Positions 11,939-24,848 of a DNA stretch of 64,000 nucleotides are shown in pieces. Below the pieces are notes generated by a model that saw nothing but the letters and a program-made list of their open reading frames with translations, did not search any database and was not told where the DNA came from. The translations under genes and the position numbers were made by a program. Positions within the stretch are counted from its first letter, which is position 1. Every line of letters starts with the position of its first letter. The DNA comes from Adineta steineri (lineage: Eukaryota; Rotifera; Eurotatoria; Adinetida; Adinetidae): assembly GCA_905250115.1 (NCBI GenBank), contig CAJNOI010000015.1:3283-67282 (forward strand), written 5' to 3'.

Positions 11939-13614
11939 TTATATGTCAGATCGTGAGAAATGAGTATCGTAATTTGTTTGTACTTGTATATATTCAATAA
12001 CGCGTCCATGACCAATACTCGTCAATTCATTATCTTCAGGTTGCTTCTAAAAAATGACTTGCTTAGAAATAGACAATTTCTTACTACAGAAAAATACGTA
12101 CAATACAAAATATACATAATAATTTTTCTCTAATCCAAGCACAATTCCGTCTTCGACAAAATCTATGAAAAACAAAAATTCGTTAAAAATGAAGTAATAT
12201 GTCCTTGAAATACTTACATTATATACAATATAATGATTGAAAGACAACAGATAATCGTAGTAGTGATTATATTAACCATCTTTCTTGTGAGCCAATCTAA
12301 ATAGAATATTTTGGGAAAAAAAAGTGTGTCAAATATTTGAAAGAAAAAAAAAATATACGTGATTCTTCTAAAGTTTTATAACGATAACATTCAGTGTTGC
12401 TAATCGTATCAATTGATGAATCACGACGACAATGAAAACATATTTGATACCAAGTATTAGGATTTAAATCACTTACATAAATAGCTTCATTAGATTCATC
12501 AAATGTTCGAATATCTTGTTTCTATAATAAAGGAAAATAGATAATTATCAAAAAAGTAAAATTTTTATACTACATTTGAAGTTTGAATTTGTTCTTCGTT
12601 AGTTAAATTTCCATGACAAAACGATAATGACGAAAACTTTCCATAATTAAATTCAATTTTTAAATCAGTAGAAGATATAACTGGAACTGTAAAATTCGAT
12701 GATATATTGTAAACTATTTATCAATAAACAAAAATAATATTTATCGATTATTTTCTTTTACAAAAACAAAAAAGTTTATTACTTGGTGTCATATCCATTG
12801 TATAATTACTTGTACCAAAATGATGTATTGTTGCATAGACAACCATTTTTAATTTTGGTGGGAATTTTTTAATAGATTCTGGAAACCATCGATATGTCAA
12901 AGTTCCATTAATCGGATTCATTTCTACTAATTCAGGTTGAAGTTGATAAATTCTCTTTTGGTAACTAAATAAATCAAAATGAATTATTTTAGGTATGAAA
13001 AGAACGATCTACTAACGACAAAATACGTTCAAAAAAATTAATTTCATAAGGTAATTTATTAGTAATAGCTTGTACCATTATTGGTGCTATTATTGTACAA
13101 TCGATATATGTATCATAATATACAATACAACGTTTTGTACGCATTAGTAATCCAGGTTCTCCTAAAAAATATGTGATCATAGATAAGAATAATACAATTA
13201 TATTACACTTGCTTACTGCCAATTAGAATATTTGAGCGAGCACTGAGATTTCGTTCTCCTGTTGACGAACATGTAAGATAGAATGCGCCTATATAATCCA
13301 ATGATTGTATAATTATTTCAGTAGCAGTGTTATTGAGACGATTAATTGAAATTTGTACATATTGCGACGAAATTTTTGGTAATAAATTAATTTCAAATCC
13401 TCGATAATCATCTTTTTCTTTAATACATATGAATTTGGTTGTGCTGCTCAAATTTAATACTGCCAATTCTGGTTCTATTAAAAAAACAAATAGAAAATTG
13501 TCATGTATATTATACTAATAATATAATCTTACGTATATAAATATTCGAGACATTACATTTGAAAGATTGAAAGAATAAAAATATGAATAGTAATATAGTA
13601 ATCAACGCTTTCAT
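11939..13614 (-). CDS. Ig/FN3 single-pass receptor 2, cytokine-receptor-like
   Basis: Nine exons (minus): 13533-13614, 13217-13474, 13017-13161, 12783-12964, 12571-12713, 12359-12521, 12218-12296, 12102-12162, 11939-12046; 1221 bases, 406 aa. Exons 2, 3 and 4 have exactly the same lengths (258, 145, 182) and phases as in the neighbouring receptor gene. The proteins align through landmarks such as SNYTMDMTPS versus SYNFDMTP and DLNPNTWYQICFHCRRD versus DNLSPDSMYHICMKCRQ. Signal peptide 1-20, Ig-like part to about 113, FN3-like segments to about 324, membrane helix about 331-350 (IITTTIICCLSIIILYIM), then a basic, Cys-rich juxtamembrane (CRRRNCAWIREK) and a short tail. The cytoplasmic tails of the two paralogues do not resemble each other, so signalling may differ. 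The exon 5 donor has an in-phase alternative 3 bases away. Confidence 0.75.
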
Positions 13615-15622
13615 AATCAAAAAATCAATGATTAAATGATTTTTTTTCCCTGTGATTCAAAAGTTCGAATACAAATATTTCATTTGTGGAAAAGAACCAA
13701 CTTTTACAGATAAACACAATGTTGTCACGCCGATTTTTTTAATATTTGAAGAAAGAAAAAAACAGTTATTATTGCACCAAATACTTTTTTTACTTTTGCA
13801 TATGTATTATATTTTTATTCAGTTTCTTTTACTATAGTAGGAATAAAAATATGCATAATGTAAAAAGAAAACATTGCAAAGCTACAAATGAATTACACAT
13901 ATAAAATGAATGGTTTCAATGAAAGGTGAAAAAAAAATACAGAATGAATCAAACTACTACTTTGTTTTTCTGTTTATAAGCATGTCATTTTTTTTACTAA
14001 TAATTACCTCAACTCAAGTATTTTGTATTACGATCACTCATCTCCCCTCCCTCAAAAACCGATCTCAGTTCGTATACGTTCAAATAGAATGATATTTCAA
14101 GATACGTTAGGACTATAATAGAGAAGCTATGGTGAATTTTTAGGTGGATAGAACGACGTTTGAGGGAAGATATCGACCGAACAGAGATGAAAAATAGTTC
14201 ACTTGTGAGTACAAAATTCTCGGTTCAGACTCATTCTATATATTGAAACTTTTTTTGTTTGAAAGAGCATGTCAAAGTGCCGAGTATGATGGAGTTCTGT
14301 TTTTGCAATTCTTATTTTTTATTTGAAAGAGGACGTCGTAAGTTGAAGGGCTTAGAAACTCACTAAAAATGAACATCTATTTTATACAAGTATCTATATA
14401 TTTATTTTAAAAAAAATAATTTATCATGCGTTGTATCTTAACACGTTCTTTCAAAAAAAAACTTAAATATATAAAAATGAATCTGAATAGAGAATTTTGA
14501 GTCCCACGATAGAAAAAAGGACATTTTTTTTTCGTTTTCTCCCTTACTATAAACATACTTGTTAACAAGTGGTCAACAAAAATCGTCTATTTTCCCATGT
14601 ACTCATCTCAATTTAGAAGTTTTCCACGAAAATCGTATTTTTTCAAGGGAGGGAGTAGTCTTAAGAGAAACATACTTTACAACAAAAAATATTAAAACTA
14701 AAAATAATTGATTCGAAAGCTTCTCCATTGAGACATCAGTTAAGAAATAATAGTGCTCACTTAATCAAACATTAGAAGTACGATGCACAGTTGAGTGTTA
14801 TGTGGAAATCATATTTATTTAACTAAGAGAGAAATGAAGTAAGAAAAAAGATTTGTATAGTATTCATTACAGTAACAACTACAAAGATTAGTGATATATG
14901 AAAGCCAGGGACGTTTCAAATGTATCTATAGTAAATATTATACAGTATCAATCCGTTGAAACAAGTGTAAATTAAAATTTTTGAATAATAGAAATATGAA
15001 ATACTCTAGAAGTTTCTCAGTCTATTCATATCATTAATATATTAATAGAACTAATATTTTTGTGAACATCACAGTTTATCCATGTCTTTTTTTGGAACTA
15101 TCATGAAATATAAATATCTAAAGTATATTTGCAATGATAAGATAATTTCAAAGTATAAGAACTGAAAAATTTTGATAAAAAGAAGAGAAACATGTCATAG
15201 GAACTAAAGCTTAATTAGAACATGTCTATATTAAAGAAAAGAAGAAGAATATCGACGTCATCAGTAACGTATACTCAAAGAATGTACCTATGTATTTTAA
15301 TAAGGTATGAATGTACTGTTCAATCTTTTTCTCTTTTGATCTTCTTTATCAACTTCATAGCCAATACGCATAAATACTACAGAAAAAAAAACTCATTTCT
15401 ATGGTCTATAATCGTATCAAATAATATCATTTTCCATTTAGTTTTCACATATAAAAAACCTTTTTCTTTCATATTTTGAAAGTTACGTAAGAAAAAGAAC
15501 AAAAGCAACTTTCTATTATTCAGGTATAGATATGCTTATCAACAAACGTCTGTCAAGATTTACAATAGTTATGAGAGTATCTTTTCTTTTCCTTTTCTAC
15601 GCTGAAATAAAACACACTATAT
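13615..15622. other. Intergenic, divergent promoters
   Basis: 2 kb between the divergently transcribed receptor 2 (minus) and tyrosine phosphatase (plus). It is AT-rich with poly-A and poly-T runs. The open frames here are short and of repeat-like composition. If the phosphatase has a missing receptor ectodomain, its exons should lie here, but I found none. Confidence 0.45.
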
Positions 15623-18387
15623 ATGGACGGATTTCAACATCCATATAATTTTACAGCTGGAGAAGCAATTAAAAAATGGCGAACATTAGTTGCAAATGAT
15701 GGTATTCTACTCGAAAGAGAATTTAATGTTTGTTTTTTGAAATTATATTCAATGAATTATCTTATTTTCCATATTTAGGCTCTTCAAAAATTGGATACCA
15801 ATCGTATAACTATTGCAACAAATCCAGTTAATAAATCTAAAAATCGTTATGCATTAGTTTATCCATGTAAAATAAATATAAATCATTTTATTCATCTTTT
15901 GTATTTATTATTTTAATTTAGACGATGAAGATTATTGTCGAGTTTGTTTAAAGAAAGAAATAAATGATCAATCTAATGAGCATTCAGATTATATAAATGC
16001 ATCAGTTATTTGGTCTATTCCACCAGTATGGAGTAAAGAAAATAATATAATTCAAGATATGTATATATATATAATTAAATCTAGAATCAAATATCCACAG
16101 TACCCCCTTCAAGATTCTTTTATGCAGCTCAAGGTTAACGAAATAATTATTAAAATTATGTAGATTGATTTATATTTTCAGGGCCTAGTGAGCAAACACT
16201 TGATGATTTCATACGAATGATTGTTGAGCAACAAATATCCGTAATTGTTATGCTTTCATATACATATGATCCCATAACATGTACTTATGCAGTTAGTGAA
16301 TTATCTACATTTTCCTATTTGTATTAAATCTTTTCTATACATAAAAAAAAAACTTAGCATGAACATGCAGCATATTTTTCTGATAAAATTAATGCTGTTA
16401 TTGAAACGAAATCATATACAATTCGTACAACATCTATTATTCCAGCATATCGTTATATTGGACGACGTTTACGTATTAAGTCTAAAGTAAAGTAAATTAA
16501 AAGAATTAATAAATTAAATTAAATTCATTTAGTTAACAGATGTTGTACATAATTGTGAACAATTACATTATCCTCATTTTATGGATAAAGGTATACCATT
16601 AGATTGCCATTCAATAATTGGTTTAGTAATGAGATTACGTGAACCTATGAATCGACATCATCGTGTACTTGTTCATTGCAGGTTTGAAAATTATCTTCAA
16701 CTAGTAATTTTTTTATTTCGAATTATAATTACTTGACAATTTTGTAGTGCAGGTATTGGTAGGACAGGTGTATTTATAGCACTTTATTATTTGATGGGAG
16801 CTTTTGAACGTCAACAGATATTAAATGTTAAAAAAATAGTTGATACAATTCGTCTTTATCGAGCACATCTTGTTCAAACAGTTGTAGGATCTATTAATAT
16901 TTTTTGAATAAATTTGTATTTAATTTATAAATTTCTATTAGGAACAATATGAATATATATATCGATGTTTAGCTGCAGTAGCTATACATCCTTGTGATGG
17001 TCGAGGTTTAGATACATTTATTGAATATTATAAGAATTTATTACCAACAGCTCGTATAGAAAATAGTATAATCTATGATGATTATGAAGTAATTTTTCTT
17101 TCGTAAATGATGTTTTACTTTATACTTCTATTAGAATCGTAATAATCGTATTGAATCAGATCGATATCTAACAACAATAACGGCTGAACAATATTCCAAT
17201 TGTAATCGAAATCAATTATTTATTCCATGTATAAGGATTGAGTTTTATTGAATTAATAAAAATGTACTTGTCTTATTCTAGATGATCAAAATCGTGTTAT
17301 ACTTCATTCACCTAGTGAATCAATGTATATCAATGCATCAAATATAACAGTAAGACTAGATTTTCGATAGATTGATTGAGTTCGTTTTCTTTTTCTTGTT
17401 AATTACTAGAATGTAATAGGACCGAGTGGTACAATATTAACACAAGAACCGATGCAATCTACATTACAACCGTTCTTTTCCATGATCTTACAAGAATATA
17501 AGAAATTTATTGTTGCTGTTGAACAAGTTATTCTTTTTCTTCTGTTAAAAATAAAGAATTTATATTTATTTATAATTCTAGTTAGAAAAATCAAATTATA
17601 CACAATCAGAATTTGTTAGTTCAAGTGGAATAAAAGTCGATATTTCAACTGTTAATCGATCAAAACATACATTTGGTGATTATTATAAATCACATAAAAT
17701 ACAAATTAAACATGTTAGTTAATTATTTATATTTCCAATAAAATGTCTTTTTTTTGTAATTTAAAGAATACTGTACGTGAAGCAGATATATTCATTTTTG
17801 AATATACTGGTGAATGGACAAATGATAATACATATTTACCAACAAATCTCGAACAATTTGTTCGTTTTGTTGATCGAGCAATTTATCATCAACGTAAACT
17901 TGATCTTAATCGACTTGGTCTTATTGTTCATGATCGGTTAGTTAAAACCTTTTAAAGACACCGGATATATCTCTTTCAAAGTACTTCATTTTCGACAAAG
18001 AGCCAGTAAATCAAGCAAATTATCATTCATTTCTATAAAAATATTTTGTTCTCAATAGAAAATCTGATAAAAGAGTCATAAAAATGAGCATTGCTGTTTT
18101 TTTAGTGATGGTGGTACAAAAGCAGCATTCTATTGTATAGTTCAAAATATATTCGATCGTTTATTAATCGATGGTCGAGTATCTATTGAAAATTTTGTTA
18201 CTGACATTTGTCAACAACGAAAACATGCTTTAATGTCCTTGGTAAATAGATATATGTTCTTATCTAATAGTTCATTTTTATTTATAATTAGGAACAATAT
18301 ATTGCGCTTCATCAAATTGTTTGTATTTGGAATAATTTAAAAAATCGAGGAGCTTTGGAATGCCTTATTAACAATACTTCTTTTTAA
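15623..18387 (+). CDS. Tandem-domain protein tyrosine phosphatase (D1 active, D2 dead)
   Basis: Sixteen exons: 15623-15727, 15779-15866, 15922-16025, 16085-16133, 16182-16291, 16358-16486, 16533-16681, 16748-16883, 16942-17088, 17135-17228, 17282-17349, 17410-17526, 17582-17713, 17767-17936, 18106-18241, 18292-18387; 1830 bases, 609 aa. D1 has the pTyr loop (KNRYALVYPYD), DYINAS, the FYAAQGPSEQTLDDF block, the acid loop (HYPHFMDKGIP, so WPD has become FMD with the Asp kept), the signature VHCSAGIGRTGVFIA and the Q-loop TVEQYEYIYR. D2 has lost the nucleophile: HCxxGxxR reads HDRDGGTKA (Cys to Asp, Arg to Lys), as in the pseudo-D2 of PTPRG/PTPRZ. It is like the cytoplasmic half of a receptor PTP, yet no transmembrane or ectodomain exon is visible upstream. 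AATAAA lies at 18435. Confidence 0.92.
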
Positions 18388-18596
18388 GATAAAAAAAATA
18401 ATCTGTTGCTTTTCTTTTTTTAAATTATAAATGAAATAAACTTTTATACACAAAAATAGTAAATAGATGACCACTAGCGTCTTCTTTCGAATCTCATTAA
18501 TCTATTGGTTATTTCAAATATTTTGAGGGAACAAAGAAGAACAAAATTGAAAGTCTATGAACGAAACATTTTTTTTTTTGAGGAAATAAAAACGAA

Positions 18597-19479
18597 ATGA
18601 GTGAACTTAAACGTCTTTTTGGTTCATTAGAAAATGCTGAATTAGCACATCATGCTCAAATCGATGAAGAACATTCATTGATTCTTAATCAATTACATGC
18701 ACTTAGTGCACATAGTCATATGGTTAAACATAAATATTTGACAACTATGAAAGATACATTTGCTGGTTAGTTTATTCTTGTGAATGAATATTATTTCTAT
18801 TCTAAAATTCTTATTCTATAGCAAATCTTGCACGATATCGTGATGAAGATCTTCGTGTACGTAGTACAAATCTAATTAGTAAGTCAATTTATTATTTCAT
18901 TCGAAAAGTTTATTTTTCTTAATTTTAAATTAGAAGAAAAAACTATTCAAGTTAAATGGCCAATAACTGATAATAATGAAAAACAAAATGAGAATCTTTT
19001 ATTATTACAACAACTTAAAAATTTCGATACTGAAAATAATATTCCACCTGCATTGATTATTAATAATAATCAAGCACATTTAATTGATAATTTTCAATTA
19101 ATTAAACAACGTTATTCATCATTAGCTGATTTTAATTTATCTCGTGGTATGTTTTATTATATTTGATTCGTTTCTCTTTTATTTTACAATTAAATTTAAG
19201 ATGGTAAACAATTACAAATTACATTCAAACCACATAATGTGTTTGTTGTATTGGAAACAATTCATAATGGTCGAAATGGAGAAAGTTGGAAAAGTAAATT
19301 ATATTTATATTAATACTGTAAAAAACTACAAAAATCTATTTTTAGTTATTGATTCAATGCCGGGTCTTCCATCCTTTACTCAACTTAATACAATGATTCG
19401 ACAAAGCAATAGTCTTACAGCTGAACATTTATGTCTTATACGAGCATGTTTACTTAAACAACAAGAAATGAATAAATAA
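18597..19479 (+). CDS. Small coiled-coil protein, possibly Spc25-like
   Basis: Five exons: 18597-18765, 18822-18878, 18934-19146, 19201-19293, 19346-19479; 666 bases, 221 aa. Residues 1-75 are helical and charged (LKRLFGSLENAELAHHAQIDEEHS), followed by a heptad-like region. The last 75 residues look like a small alpha/beta domain: KQLQITF, then VFVVLETI, then SWKIIDSMPGLPSFTQL and a terminal helix. The length, N-terminal coiled coil and the pattern LQ(F/I).F ... SLHL/VVLE ... V.DS.P.L ... helix recall Spc25 of the Ndc80 kinetochore complex and its RWD fold. That match is by eye and weak. The gene begins 209 bases after the phosphatase stop on the same strand. Confidence 0.6.
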
Positions 19480-20909
19480 ATAATATGAAAATATTTTTTC
19501 ATTGTACAAAGAAAGAAAAATAAAACATCTATCATATAATATGTAAATAAAATAAATATCATCGTGTTTTCTTTTATATGACAAAATAAGAACAAAAGAT
19601 TTCGATTCTTTTGTAAACTGTATAATCAATAATTCCATATTGTAAATTTCTTTATATGATCGAAAATAGGACATCAATGAAAATTTAATTGTAATAAATC
19701 AGACAATCGTTATTAAATCAAGCTATACAATATTTGTCTCTTACTAGTAAATCGAAACAAGTGTATGAGACTATAGATTATTAAAACAGTCTAGATGTAA
19801 AATTTTTCATTTGTCTTAATATTTAATTTTCTTTGAAACTATTTCCCAATTGAATATCCAACGTAGATATTCTTCGATGTTTATGTATAGTATAATAGTC
19901 TATTGATTCAGTTGATAATTAGATAGATCTCAAAACTACATGTAGTACATGTGTTTGGTATTGTTTTAAACAACGGAAAGAGTTTGAATTCCATCTGCAA
20001 ACAAATGATTGCATCTGGTTGCACTTTTAGCATTAAAAAAAGTCACGTATTACATGGCTTATAAAAAAGTATAAGTTTAATATTTTTGAAAGCATTCCTA
20101 CCAACACTGATATTTTTTAAGATAAATATCATATTTTTCTAGTTAAAAATTTAAAAGAATGATTAGCAAAGAGAACATTCTAAAAATGAGAAGTATGGTT
20201 TTTTGATTTCTTTTTATTATATCATACGTTAGACAATCATTTATTTATCGTTTGCCTGATGTTGTTATCAGAGTATTGCCATGATCATTTCTCATTTAAA
20301 TATAGTATATTTTCTATATTAGAGAACAAAAGAACACACTTCTTGCATTCCATTCATGTATTGAACTTAAGCGACATCTGATCTAGCTTTACAAATAATT
20401 AAAATCAAGCAAATATATATATTACTTCAATATATTATTCATAATCTAATATTTCTTTTTACATTTAAAACAAATATATATATATTACAATGATTGTTTT
20501 TCATATAAATTTACTACAAAAACAATGTCTTTATTATATATTTTGTAAAATAACAAAAAGAAATGATATTATTATATTTCTTTCATTTGTTTACATGTTT
20601 TTAAGATTGTCATGAACTATGAAAAACAGACTGCAGCAGTTAACAGTACATAAAAAATATAATTTTTTAGACCAATAAAAAAAATAGGAGATGAGTGAGA
20701 CTATATATGTCAAAGCCCATTAAAAGTGCAAACGGAGAAAAAGAGAATGTTATTTGTCGTTGTTGCTTCCATTCCAGAGAAGGAAAAAAAGAAAACCAGA
20801 ATACAAACAGAATAGAGGAATCTGGCAGAAAAAAAAGGAAGGAACAAAAAAACTACTGAGAAAGAAAAGCGTATAGAATATAGAAAACAAATAATCATTC
20901 GCAACACAC
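19480..20909. other. Intergenic
   Basis: 1.4 kb of AT-rich DNA between two plus-strand genes. A GA-rich segment (20680-20880) precedes the TMEM106 start and may be its promoter or 5' leader. No gene is supported. Confidence 0.45.
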
Positions 20910-21656
20910 ATGACAGAATCAACAGCAATGGCGTCGAATGACGATGACGAACCACTTTTAAATACAATAGTAGATAATTCTACTACTAGTAATCGTCGAT
21001 GTCCAACATGTCAAGGAACAGGTTCAGTATCAACATCACCTGGTCTTGTTGCCTTAATTCCAGTTGATGATGTTCGACTTAAACGACGGCATACATTTTT
21101 GTGGATAGTATTAACAATATTTTTTTGTACACTTATAGCCTTGGCAGTTATTGCAACTATTCTTCCACGTTCTGTACATTTATCTATAAAAAATCCAATT
21201 GTTATCGATGCTACAGATGATTCAGTACGTAATTCAACTGATTATCGTCTTACATTTATACATCAATCAAATATTCAATCAGATAATTGGGTACCTATAC
21301 GTTTGATTAATTTAACAACATTAGTTGAACATCAACTAGTACCAATTGGTCCAAATGCACAAAAAATATATAGTCATCAAATGTATTTACGACCATTGGG
21401 AACAATACAATCTAATCTTACTGTTCAACTTGATTTTAATGAAAATTCCATGGCTTATCGTGCTTGTCAAGGAATATTTCGACAAATGCTTTTATTTAAA
21501 GTACAAACGATATTAACTTATGCAGATTTTCTTCTTGGCCGCATTCAAACAACTAATAATGTTTCTTATCAATATGTTTTATGTAATAGAGGAGAATGGA
21601 AACCACATGAAACTGTTTTAGTAAATATGACAACAAGTAATTCAATGAAAATTTAA
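20910..21656 (+). CDS. TMEM106-family lysosomal membrane protein
   Basis: Intronless, 248 aa. The diagnostic N-terminal cytosolic motif CPTCQGTG (31-38) is followed by GLVALIPVDDVRLKRR, equivalent to the family's LVALIPYSDQRLRPRRT. One membrane helix follows (about 62-85), then ILPRSVHL, equivalent to LFPRSIDV, and a lumenal LEA-2-like beta domain with several N-glycosylation sequons (NST, NLT, NMT). It ends with YQYVLCNRG, like the family's YQYVDCG. Vertebrate TMEM106A/B/C are type II proteins of late endosomes and lysosomes acting in lysosome acidification and positioning. Which vertebrate paralogue it matches best cannot be told by eye. The first ATG (MTESTAMAS) is used; a second Met at residue 7 is an alternative. 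AATAAA follows at 21771. Confidence 0.92.
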   Translation: MTESTAMASNDDDEPLLNTIVDNSTTSNRRCPTCQGTGSVSTSPGLVALIPVDDVRLKRRHTFLWIVLTIFFCTLIALAVIATILPRSVHLSIKNPIVIDATDDSVRNSTDYRLTFIHQSNIQSDNWVPIRLINLTTLVEHQLVPIGPNAQKIYSHQMYLRPLGTIQSNLTVQLDFNENSMAYRACQGIFRQMLLFKVQTILTYADFLLGRIQTTNNVSYQYVLCNRGEWKPHETVLVNMTTSNSMKI

Positions 21657-23354
21657 TATTTATTATTGAACAAAATATAAGATGATGACTCATTTTTAAA
21701 ATTTATTTTTCTCATAATTCATTTGCTTTTTTTATTCGACATTTAAAGTTTTTGCTGAAGTTTTACTATTAATAAAATAAATCAATAATAAATACTTGAT
21801 ATGAAACCGAATATATATATTTTTATCATGATTTTTGTACAATATCTTTTCAATCTTTCATGTTTTTAAAGTATTTTATTACATTAAACAATACACGGGG
21901 ATTGAATTTCATTCATTAACTCGAGAATACGAAAATACTCAAGTAGAATTTACTTGTTTGTATTTCAGTTATACAAACAAGCCAAGAATTTTTAGAAATC
22001 ATTTGAATTATTTAATTAAAAGGCAGTCAAGAGTAAGAGCCTGCTAGAGGATCATCAGAAAAAAAACATGTTTTGTTTGATTTACTATTCTCAAATGAAA
22101 CATTTAGTTAAGCTACAGTGAAATTCAGAATATTAGATTCCTTGGCATTGTCTATAAGAAAATGCGACCTAAATCAAATTCAAAGGTTATAATGACACTA
22201 TGAAAGGTTTGATGTGTCTCATTTAATAGAGAATACTTTAGATTACAATTTTATTTTGGTTAAGCCCCCAAGATCTAGATTAAAAATTATAATACATCAA
22301 AAACTGTCTCATATTCAAATAATAGTTCTTGTTAGAATGGTAGTATGTTGTACTTATTCCTGCATGCTGCGAAAGACCTCAAATTTCTTTTTTTCAGTAG
22401 ACACAAATCCCATTGAGACACATCCTTGAACATGACATTGTTCGAATTAGTAAACTTACGGATTAAGTTTACATAAGTATATAACTTATGCGAACTTGAA
22501 TATAAATTGAAGTTACAAAAAATAAATACTGCTGCATTATTTATCTATTACGCAGAATACTTTTCCTTTCTAACATATTGATTGTAATCATATATAACCT
22601 TAATTTGTACAGATTAAAAGTTCTGTTAGATATGAGAAAAACAAAGTCAAAGTTGATGTTTTGCCGTAGTATTGTTTAATGAATCTTGACAATTTCTAAA
22701 TATTAACAGTTGTATTTGTTCTGTTTTATAATTTAAAATTTTACAAAATTAGAAACTTCATTTTAATATAATTGTGAGAATTATCATTGAGACACAAGTT
22801 TCCAAGAGCACCTGTTTGGAGAACCTCATTTTTCCTATCGTTATAAATCTTACTTTTGACTTCATTTAAAATCGTAAAAATAAATTACGAATACTTTCTG
22901 AAGCCTTTATGTTACCACTTGTCGCCTCTAAAAAAATATTTTTATTCATTCTGTAGCATTTACAAAGAAAAATATTTGATTATACTTAAAAAATTTCGAG
23001 TAATAATTTTTACGAGAGATTCCATAATATCATAATAAATTCATGTATATAAATCTGAAAGATTTAATGAATAGTATCGAAATTTTTCAATCACCTTCAA
23101 AAATCTTATAGAAGTATGAAACGTGAATAGAGTATGATTGAACGAACTTTAAATTTTCGAATGTTCTAAGATAACTGAAAAAATGTAATGATATTTTGTT
23201 TGAACAACTCATTAGATAGTTGCGTTCGTTCTCTTTTTCTAATTTTCCATTGGAAATTGCTGTACATTGTATATGCATTCATCCGAGACACATTGATAAA
23301 TGAAAGCATGCAATGTGTATATAACCTTCTTCGTCGTCAAGCGTGGTTTTTACA
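21657..23354. other. Intergenic
   Basis: 1.7 kb of AT-rich DNA. Small frames (21835, 22214, and 23087 on the minus strand) lack domain features and splice support. The TMEM106 poly(A) signal is at 21771; otherwise I see nothing. Confidence 0.45.
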
Positions 23355-24593
23355 ATGACGTTATCGAAAAATAAAACATTTCGATATATAGTTTTATTTT
23401 TATTTGGATTAATTTGTATAAATTTTTTTATACTTTCCAAATTGTTTCCAATCGCAGATAGTCGTGATGATGATGTAAAACAATATGATAGCGTACAAGA
23501 ATCATCATGGACATATACAATGAAATATTTCTATTTCAAATTTCAACAGCGTATTGAAGATGAAAAAATAGTTGAACATAATATTAAACTTACATTACCA
23601 AATTATAATAATTATACTAGACAACAATTTACAGAGATTCCGTATCGTTATTCTTCTTGGCGTTCTTCACCAAATTTAGCTCGACGACTTACTTCATTTG
23701 ATCATTACATATATACAGAATTGCTTATTATTCTTGATCATTTCTTTCGTCGTCATCAAATAACATATCTGATAACAGATGGAACATTGCTAGGTAAATA
23801 AAATAGAACACGGAATAATATACTTGAAAAACAATTGATATCAGCTGTAAAAATAACGTTTATTTCAGGTAGCTATACACATCATGATTTTTTACCATGG
23901 GATGATGATGTTGATTTACGTGTTTCAAATCGTGATCGACAGCGTATGCTCAATCTTGCTTCTCAAGAACTTAGAAATATTATTAGTGTAGCAGATGTTA
24001 CTGAAGAATATGGAACTTATCATAAATTTTATTTTCCTTGGTCACCGCAAGCAGGTAAACAAAATTGGTCTTATCCTTGTGTTGATGTGTTCTATTTTGA
24101 TGAAAACTCTACTCATATATGGAGAGTAAATTCTGATGAAAAGTCAATGAATGATTGTCCTGTATCTAAACATAATATATTTCCACTTGTTTGGCGTCCT
24201 TTTGGACGAATCTGGTTGCCTGTAAGTTTTTTTGAAATTCCGAAAAATAATAATCATACATATAAATCTATGTGTGACTTATAGGCCCCACGAGAACCAC
24301 TAATCATTTTTGAAATACATCGATGGACAACAATAGGAGAATGGTATTATGCTAAGAATTATTCACATAAATATGAACGAACATTATCAATTATGAATGA
24401 TCGTGCACGACCCCATGAACTTTATCCATATTATCCTTGGGTACAACGATCTTGTTCTCAAACATATTGCATTGAACAATTGATCACAATGTACAATAAT
24501 ACAAATGTTACAATACATACTGTTCAATTTGAAAAATATAGAACAAAATTAATTATCAATCCTAAATTTGAGATTAAAAATTGTTGGTTATAA
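23355..24593 (+). CDS. LicD/fukutin-type phosphotransferase, Golgi type II protein
   Basis: Three exons: 23355-23793, 23869-24221, 24285-24593; 1101 bases, 366 aa. The start is the first ATG before KNKTFRYIVL. A cytosolic stub is followed by a signal anchor (about 12-32, IVLFLFGLICINFFILSKL), then a stem and a LicD-type catalytic region. The hallmark DGTLLG (about 142-147), followed by HHDFLPWDDDVDLRV with its acidic DDDVD cluster, matches the nucleotide/metal-binding site of LicD, fukutin and FKRP proteins, which transfer phosphocholine or ribitol phosphate. Further on are CVDVFYF and a Trp-rich segment (IHRWTTIGEWYY). In animals such proteins sit in the Golgi and modify glycans such as those on dystroglycan; the substrate here is unknown. 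A GT31 glycosyltransferase gene lies two genes downstream. Confidence 0.88.
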
Positions 24594-24848
24594 CATATAA
24601 TTATTTATCTATTATAATAGTAGAAAACAACGAAGAAAATTCGATGTAGGTTGTAGATATTTTTTTAATAATAAAAGTAAATATTAAAGTAAGAATGAAT
24701 ATAATATAATGAGAATTTTCAAATACATTATATTCAAATCATTTTGAGATATATTATATAAATTTCTTTGGACTTTTATGATATTGTCAGTTGTTTAAAT
24801 GGCTTAAAGAAAAAAGGCGCTCATATTTTCATTATAGAAGATGCATAA

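Noticed and set aside
19380-19677. Two hydrophobic open frames on the minus strand
   Set aside because: They are antisense to the last exon and the 3' flank of the small coiled-coil gene.
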